Below are positions 48,301 to 52,443 of a DNA stretch of 52,443 bases, one piece after another. The notes under the pieces are model-generated. The model searched no databases and had not been told where the DNA came from. It saw only the letters and a list, made by a program, of their open reading frames with translations. The stretch covers positions 1 through 52,443 of the forward strand of contig JAGBIY010000025.1 of NCBI GenBank assembly GCA_017934745.1, given 5' to 3'. The position numbers and the translations under genes are program-made. The DNA comes from Treponema sp. (GTDB lineage: Bacteria; Spirochaetota; Spirochaetia; Treponematales; Treponemataceae). How positions within the stretch are numbered: the first letter of the stretch is position 1; each line of letters begins with the position of its first letter.

Positions 48301-49074
48301 CTCGTCCAGAAGCCTCTTGAAGCCGATGCACCTGAGCGCGTCCTGCGCCTCCGCGTCGTCCTTCTCGACATAGTGGATGTCGTTCGTAACAACCAGCGGG
48401 ATGTCCAGCTCCCTCGACATTTCTATGAGCTTGTCGTTGACGATTTTCTGTTCGGGTATTCCGTGGTCCTGGAGTTCAAGATAGTAGTGGTCGGGTCCGA
48501 AAAGGTTCTTGTACTTGAGAGCCATCTCCTTCGCCTCGTCCTCTTTCCCCGCCAAAATGAGCTGCGGAAGTTCCCCGGCGATGCAGGCGGAACAGCAAAT
48601 CAAGCCCTCGTGGTATTTTTCGAGCAGTTCGTAGTCGATTCTGGGCTTTCCGTAGTAGAGTCCCTCCTGGTATGCGATTGAGGAGAGCCAGCACATGTTC
48701 TTGTATCCTGTCTGGTTTTCGCAGAGGAGAATCAGGTGGAAGTAGTGGGCGTGCCTCTCTCCGTCCTCGCCCTTCCTTGAGTAGGGGACGTCGTTCTTTT
48801 CGAGGTGGCTTCCGTAGGCCACATAGAATTCCTCGCCCACAATCGGGTTGATGCCGTTGACGTGGCAGAGCTTTTCGAAGTTGAGCGCGCCGAACATGTT
48901 TCCGTGGTCGGTCAGAGCCAACGCGGGCATGTTCAGCTTCTTCGCCTTCGCTACGAGGTCGTCGAGTTTGGCGCAGGAATCCAAAAGTGAATAATCGGAA
49001 TGTACGTGCAAGTGTACGAAATTTGCTACAGGAGTGCCCTCTGGGGCGGAATCGAAAACGTGATAATCAGCCAT
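45391..49074 (-). CDS. dnaE: DNA polymerase III alpha subunit
   Basis: Replicative polymerase, 1227 residues. The N-terminal PHP domain starts at about residue 20 (HLHVHSDYSLLDS; ALTDHGNMFGALNF). The Pol C-family palm carries GPGRGSGAGSLVAY and the catalytic aspartates of MPDFDVDMDFDYR. The finger and duplex regions contain LYRPGPMDCIPDYINGK, then GVMVYQEQIMQVSQ and AGYGFNKSHAAAYSVLAYRT. A HhH and an OB-fold follow near the C-terminus, which is slightly longer than E. coli DnaE. TATAAT lies 6 nt before the ATG and there is no Shine-Dalgarno, so the essential replicase mRNA looks leaderless. Confidence 0.96.
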   Translation of the reverse strand: MADYHVFDSAPEGTPVANFVHLHVHSDYSLLDSCAKLDDLVAKAKKLNMPALALTDHGNMFGALNFEKLCHVNGINPIVGEEFYVAYGSHLEKNDVPYSRKGEDGERHAHYFHLILLCENQTGYKNMCWLSSIAYQEGLYYGKPRIDYELLEKYHEGLICCSACIAGELPQLILAGKEDEAKEMALKYKNLFGPDHYYLELQDHGIPEQKIVNDKLIEMSRELDIPLVVTNDIHYVEKDDAEAQDALRCIGFKRLLDEPHSKMGVEGRDEFYFKTEEEMRLLFPELPEAYANTVKIANMCDLTIHQYKTQELKACLPRFTLPKEFQKHDDYTKNQDDYVRYLVEKGLRMRYKEITPEIRERAEYELGVIFQMGFSGYFLIVWEFINWSKSTYDNVNDRPKPYIPIGPGRGSGAGSLVAYCMTITDIDPFRFKLIFERFLNPERVSMPDFDVDMDFDYRQDIIQHTRDLYGDPQVGHIVTFGTLKPKNCIADVGRVLGIPIPEVNMLKSKVSENLKTKLKNCFEPPNEKFPDGGQLAEYRHDPRYERLFDIALKLENCKRNTGLHASGMVIGLTALPDWAPVFKDSKTGEVGVQYTMDIIEPCGLVKFDYLGLKTLSLIRYAEEIINRHKKPEDPVFVCSKVSETDKKTFDLFKRGDSVAVFQFESPGMQKILKQFQPEKLEDLVALNALYRPGPMDCIPDYINGKWKPETIHYPDPCLKGILEETYGVMVYQEQIMQVSQKIAGFSLGGADMLRRAMGKKKPEVMMGKKKEFVEGAVKQGFDAKHAEDIFEIMIPFAGYGFNKSHAAAYSVLAYRTGWLKANYPAEFMAANLRNEINTTDGLPAYIAEARKMGIKVLAPDVNKSDVYFDVVNGEIVFGLKGVKGIGEGVATAIVEERTENGPFKDFMDFLMRMMTRHDKMGKLCVNKKAVEILIKVGGFDKLDKNRPTLLANLEGAFTHAENVVNGAGDSDFDLFADTDEKTVSDFVFQELPDISKIEKLNMEKELIGIFVSGHPLDDYEKAFSKADLNSQNIGMITQAEKAEKKRLQDSGANLWKMKGEEKKYTAVGMIETVREITTKTGKRMAFAKVKDFFGEFDLTFFERTWLEVKEQIQPEKVWAFIGSVDSNPNRDGASFLVDSIIDPEKIQEKAISEIHIQLDPNIQNDKNLFDLREFFYGNQGACSIYLHIDADGNTYTVKLGSQVTAPPTKEYQEELKGLNLVKNVWAV

Positions 49075-49080
49075 GGGAAA

Positions 49081-49086
49081 ATTATA
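49081..49086 (-). promoter_or_regulatory. dnaE -10 box, leaderless geometry
   Basis: A consensus TATAAT on the minus strand ends 6 nt before the ATG at 49074. The -35 region is weak. Confidence 0.5.
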
Positions 49087-49129
49087 GATGAAAATCGCCG
49101 CTTGGTAACGTGCGCCGGAGGAACTCTCC

Positions 49130-51337
49130 CTATTCTGTTCCGTTCTCCTGCACTTCCTCTATCACCTCAAGCTCCTCGATGTGGCTGTCGAAATCCTCCT
49201 CCTTTTCTTCGTATTCGACGAATTCGCTCTCATCCGTGCGCTTCGCGATTATGACGGTGATGTCGTCCTCGAAAAGGTTGTGCTCCGTGAACTCGTCGAC
49301 TTCCTTCATGATTAGCTCGACTAATTCGCTCGTCGGCCTTTCGTGGTTCTTCTTGACGATTTCCTTCACGCGCTCGCTTCCGAACTGTTCCTTGTTTTTG
49401 TTCGCCGCTTCCGTAAGTCCGTCCGTGTAGAAGATGAGCATGTCCCCCGTCTTCATCGAAAAATCCGACTGGGCGTATGAGACGGAAAGCCCTTTCATTC
49501 CTATCGCTCCGTAGTGGTTCTCCTTGTCCTCGACTTTTATCTCCTGGACGGAGCCGTCTTCCGCGCTGTACTTGAGCGGATACGGATGTCCCGCGTTTCC
49601 GACCGACACTCGGCATTCTCTGTGGTCCTCCGTTTCGTCGAACCTGCAGAGGATTCCCGTCATGTAGTTTTCGATGTCGCCTTTCTCCACGATTATCATG
49701 TGGTTTATCTTGTTCATGATTTTCGTGACGTTCTCCCTTTTCCTGAATCCCGTCTGGAAAAGGCGCGATATGATGTTCTTGGAGAGCATTGTGACGAGGC
49801 TCGCGGAAAGACCGTGCCCTGAAACGTCCACGAGCGTGAGTCCGTTCAGCGTGTTGTTGTAGCTGTAGTAGTCGTAGAAGTCGCCAGAGACCTTCGACTG
49901 CGGAAGATAGCAAGTCGAAAGCTCCCACCGCTTGAAACTCCTGTTGGGGTGGGGAAGGAACCGCCTTTGCACGACCGAAGCCATCTCCAAGTCCATGTCC
50001 GTCCTGTGCTTGTCCCTCTCAAGACGCTCGTTGAGGAGGGACAGCTCGTAGTTGGCATCCTTCAGGTCGTGGGTGCGCATCTCTACTTCTTCGATTAGGT
50101 GGTTCGAGAGCTGCACGTTCTTCTTGTACATCGTTCCGAATCTCTGCGCCAGAAGGATTATGAAGAGCACGATGGAAATCTGCCAACCGAAAATCATGAA
50201 GTACGGGTAGGCCGTCGTGGGGTCGTGGATTCTTATCGCCGTGTCGATGATTCCGCTCGCTATCGCCGGTATGAATCCGAAGAAAAATTCGAGCGCGCTG
50301 TCCCTTGCCTGCTTTCTCGTGATGTTGAATGCGAAGTCGACCGCTCCGTTCGCGATTTGGACTATGACCAGCGCAATCATCATGGGGTACATTTTGAGAA
50401 GGTCGCTGTATGTCGGAGCCAGAATTGTCGGAATCACCTGCAGCGCGATTGTCGCGTGCCTGATGATTCGTATCGGAAGCGGGGTTATTGAGCCGTAGTA
50501 CTCGGACGCGAAAATGGACGTGAAGTACAGAATCAGGTACGCCGGTATGCAGAGCGTGAATTTCGTGAACGGAAGGTGCGGTATGTTGCCGTTCGTGTAG
50601 AATGGAATCTCCGTCGCGAAGAAATACGAGATGAAGATGACGGTGACGAAATTGAGCAGGGCGAACGTCCTGAATTCCTTGAACGCCTTCAAATTGAAGT
50701 ACAGGCTCATGTACAGGATTCCCGTGAAGAACATGATTCCGAACAGGAGCATGTAGATTCTCGTGTGGTTGAAGTTGATTTTCTCGAACGCCGGATAAGC
50801 GTACCTCGTCGGCCAGATGAATGCGTGGCTCGAAATTCCGCTCGCGCCCTGTGTGAATATTCTGATGAGGACCACGTTCCTGCCTTCCTGTTCGAGCAAA
50901 TCGAGCGGAAAGCTGAAGAAATGCGCCTTGAACAGCGTCGACTGCTCGTGCGGCGGAAACGCTCCGTATTGAGAGATGAATGTTCCGTTGCAGAAGACCT
51001 GCTCGGCGAAGCGCATGTGCGGAATCACCAAACCTAGCGGCTGGTTCTTGAATTCCCTTGGAATCTCGAACTCCGCGCGTATCCAGACATAAGCCGGGTC
51101 CAGTCCCAGAATGTTCGTCAGGTTGTTCTCCGACAAATCCTCCAGCTTCTTGAAATTCATCGAATTCCTCATGGCGTCACCGAGCGTCGCCTCCTCTGTG
51201 GCTTCCCAATAGTAGAAGTCTTTTCCGATTACGAGCTTCGGCGGTTCATCGCTTGGCCTGCATGAATAGAAAAGCGAAGACACCGCCAAAACCATGAGTA
51301 TATATATGATACGAAAAAAATTATTTGAAAAGCGCAT
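49130..51337 (-). CDS. 7TM-sensor SpoIIE/RsbU-type protein phosphatase
   Basis: A 735-residue signalling protein. Its N-terminus (VSSLFYSC) looks like a lipobox at about residue 26 or an uncleaved anchor. An extracytoplasmic beta-rich domain is at about 30-195 (WIRAEFEIPREFKNQPLGLV). Seven membrane helices lie at about 200-400 (7TMR-DISM-like). A coiled coil (about 410-470) leads to a PP2C/SpoIIE domain at about 470-690: GDFYDYY, VDVSGHGLSASLVTML, FYTDGLTEAANK and EDDITVIIAKR. A strongly acidic tail ends the protein. Such phosphatases usually act on anti-sigma factor antagonists, so it may feed a sigma-control circuit; no partner gene is adjacent. Confidence 0.85.
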   Translation of the reverse strand: MRFSNNFFRIIYILMVLAVSSLFYSCRPSDEPPKLVIGKDFYYWEATEEATLGDAMRNSMNFKKLEDLSENNLTNILGLDPAYVWIRAEFEIPREFKNQPLGLVIPHMRFAEQVFCNGTFISQYGAFPPHEQSTLFKAHFFSFPLDLLEQEGRNVVLIRIFTQGASGISSHAFIWPTRYAYPAFEKINFNHTRIYMLLFGIMFFTGILYMSLYFNLKAFKEFRTFALLNFVTVIFISYFFATEIPFYTNGNIPHLPFTKFTLCIPAYLILYFTSIFASEYYGSITPLPIRIIRHATIALQVIPTILAPTYSDLLKMYPMMIALVIVQIANGAVDFAFNITRKQARDSALEFFFGFIPAIASGIIDTAIRIHDPTTAYPYFMIFGWQISIVLFIILLAQRFGTMYKKNVQLSNHLIEEVEMRTHDLKDANYELSLLNERLERDKHRTDMDLEMASVVQRRFLPHPNRSFKRWELSTCYLPQSKVSGDFYDYYSYNNTLNGLTLVDVSGHGLSASLVTMLSKNIISRLFQTGFRKRENVTKIMNKINHMIIVEKGDIENYMTGILCRFDETEDHRECRVSVGNAGHPYPLKYSAEDGSVQEIKVEDKENHYGAIGMKGLSVSYAQSDFSMKTGDMLIFYTDGLTEAANKNKEQFGSERVKEIVKKNHERPTSELVELIMKEVDEFTEHNLFEDDITVIIAKRTDESEFVEYEEKEEDFDSHIEELEVIEEVQENGTE

Positions 51338-51344
51338 TGCTACT

Positions 51345-51350
51345 ATTTTA
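51345..51350 (-). promoter_or_regulatory. Extended -10 of the phosphatase gene, leaderless geometry
   Basis: TG-T-TAAAAT on the minus strand; the hexamer at 51345-51350 ends 7 nt before the ATG at 51337. No -35 or Shine-Dalgarno is evident. Confidence 0.5.
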
Positions 51351-51380
51351 ACACATTTGGAGCGGAAATGAGAAAAAAAT

Positions 51381-51417
51381 CGCCGCCACCCGAAAAGTTC
51401 GTTCGCGGGCGGCGGCG
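51381..51417 (-). terminator. GC-rich terminator after the last minus-strand gene
   Basis: CGCCGCC-A-CCCG (51381-51392) pairs with CGGG-CGGCGGCG (51406-51417) with one mismatch; on the minus strand a seven-T run follows one base later. It ends the 51455-52243 transcript upstream of the phosphatase promoter. Confidence 0.85.
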
Positions 51418-51454
51418 TTTTAGTGATTTGTCTGATTGGCGTTTTTTGTACAGC

Positions 51455-52243
51455 TCACTCGTCATCATTCCAGTTGATTCGTCTGGATTCGCCCGTAATC
51501 TTCATGTCGATTTTGTCCCGATTGATGAAAGAATAGATTTCGTCGATTGCGTCCATGATTTTTTGGACGTCGCAGTCCCCGCATTTTACGGTCATGGAAA
51601 GAACTCGTCTGGGGGCAATCTTCACAAAAATATTAATCTTATTGAGGCTCTGTCCGGTTACGCTCCACTTCATTCCTGAGCCTTTGAGCTTTTCCCTGAG
51701 GAGAGACGAGAACGACACAATCGCAATCTGCTGAATCTTGTTCGCCTTCAAGACTTCCCTGTCGCAGTCTTCTGAATCCTGCTCGAAGGAAAGACTCAAG
51801 CTTGCAAGCAATCTTCCGATTTCACGTGGGGGCGCCGTGTGAATGAGTTTGTGTGGTGCATACTCTGCGCTTCCGTAGTCGATTGCGCAATATGAATCTC
51901 TATCTGCATAGACTGTGAGCGATAGTTTTGGAGGCGAAATTACATTTTTCCAAAAAGTGTTCCTTTCACCATTTTTCTGAATAGAAATCGTGGCTCTGGT
52001 GTACTTTGGATAACAGTTGTGGCTTTCTCTGATTTCTGTTTTGATTTCGCTTTTGTCCACGGTTTCGCATATTCCTTCCACAACTGTTCCGACAAATCTT
52101 TCCAGAAAGCTGAGACATTTTTCCCCTTTTGCACTGTCAACCGCTACCTGTTGCCTAGAACCACTTTTGATTTTGTACTCTTTTAGGGCTTTTGACAGCC
52201 TCTCTTTCCAGAATTTTTTCCTTATTGAATATTCATCAACCAT
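51455..52243 (-). CDS. Unknown protein, 262 residues
   Basis: No family is recognised. The protein is soluble, with an N-terminal basic helix (RKKFWKERLSKALKEYKIKS), a middle part of mixed strands (TRATISIQKNGERNTF; LSLTVYADRDSYCAIDYG) and a C-terminal part with NKINIFVKIAPRRVLSMTVK and a C-G-D-C pair. No signal peptide or membrane helix is seen. The start (ATG 52243) has only a weak GGATGG-like site. It lies between a strong terminator and the right-hand repeat, so it is a single-gene unit. Codon choice looks less GC-rich than dnaE, which suggests accessory DNA near the repeat. Confidence 0.6.
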   Translation of the reverse strand: MVDEYSIRKKFWKERLSKALKEYKIKSGSRQQVAVDSAKGEKCLSFLERFVGTVVEGICETVDKSEIKTEIRESHNCYPKYTRATISIQKNGERNTFWKNVISPPKLSLTVYADRDSYCAIDYGSAEYAPHKLIHTAPPREIGRLLASLSLSFEQDSEDCDREVLKANKIQQIAIVSFSSLLREKLKGSGMKWSVTGQSLNKINIFVKIAPRRVLSMTVKCGDCDVQKIMDAIDEIYSFINRDKIDMKITGESRRINWNDDE

Positions 52244-52333
52244 ATTGATTTTCCATCCTTGCTGTTTGTATTGCTAGTAGGGCGAAAGTCGAATTTTCAC
52301 AGTGCAATGGCAGAAACGAGCGGAAGCGGGGTT

Positions 52334-52443
52334 CCGTCCATCAAAACACTCAGCCACCGCGAAGCGGTACTGCCGTTTTGATGGACGGGTTCCCGCTGGG
52401 AGCTTGTTTCTGCAACTACGATATGCAGAAACTCGACATTCGA
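52334..52443. repeat. Right copy of the window-bounding structured repeat (cut by the window end)
   Basis: CCGTCCATCAAAAC (52334-52347) and GTTTTGATGGACGG (52375-52388) form a perfect 14-bp outer stem. The loop holds a CCACCGCGAAGCGG core with GCGAAGC at 52359-52365. The block 52388-52443 is identical to 84-139. Bases 52244-52333 between the last gene and this element hold nothing I can identify. The left copy keeps only the CAAAAC/GTTTTG part of this outer stem in common, so arm sequences vary between copies while the inner blocks are conserved. Confidence 0.75.

Noticed and set aside
1..52443. Terminal repeats considered as evidence that the window is a closed circle
   Set aside because: The shared block starts at 84 in the left copy and flanking sequence differs, so the ends are two separate copies and not an overlap.

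Overview
The window looks like chromosomal DNA of a Treponema-type spirochaete. Grounds are permissive spirochaetal lipoboxes (FFSC, LVAC, LASC, FYSC), a short alanyl-tRNA synthetase, a two-domain cNMP-binding/winged-helix regulator, the run alaS / SurA-like foldase / nusB / TPR lipoprotein / groES / sigma factor, and a sigma-54 / HPF / HPr kinase / HPr set. No 16S rRNA or other species marker is present, so the species cannot be named. Most of the window is moderately GC-rich and densely packed. One stretch (about 3800-7700) is clearly AT-rich and carries small, broken and toxin-antitoxin genes.

Layout. 1-139 and 52334-52443 hold copies of the same structured repeat, so the window is bounded by a dispersed repeat. 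164-3799 is a three-gene split glutamate synthase behind a promoter and a terminator-like leader. 3800-7640 is an accessory island with 85-bp tandem repeats, a frameshifted Gly/Ala-rich small protein with a zinc-ribbon partner, an XRE regulator, BrnT/BrnA, and a HigB remnant with a ribbon-helix-helix-like partner. 7753-17958 carries a CapA-like lipoprotein, dGTPase, a dual cNMP-binding regulator, a PHP phosphoesterase, ComM/YifB, tRNA-Leu(CAA), RecQ and a DUF1015 protein. 18029-23147 carries rpoN, hpf, hprK, ptsH, lexA and holA.

23202-30118 is one transcription unit of five envelope proteins. Two are lipoproteins built from repeated helical modules, two are LysM-like proteins, and one is a chimera of the two types. 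Three of the five end in the same tail, -IDAK or -VDAK. 30126-35411 holds a Nudix hydrolase, a cytidylate-kinase-like protein, a membrane protein, a CDP-alcohol phosphatidyltransferase and a multidomain OmpA protein. 35476-42469 holds alaS, a foldase, nusB, a TPR lipoprotein, groES and a sigma-70-family factor. 42457-52243 holds recG, yggT, dnaE, a 7TM SpoIIE-type phosphatase and an unknown protein.

Three regulatory observations stand out. First, a textbook -24/-12 sigma-54 promoter lies directly upstream of the alternative sigma factor gene, and rpoN is in the same window, which suggests an RpoN-to-sigma cascade like that of Borrelia. Second, at about ten genes a -10 hexamer lies only 6-9 nt before the ATG, so many mRNAs here are probably leaderless or nearly so. 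Third, intergenic regions carry two families of palindromes: one based on CTGTTCGGAAA/TTTCCGAACAG arms, the other capped by GCGAAGC.
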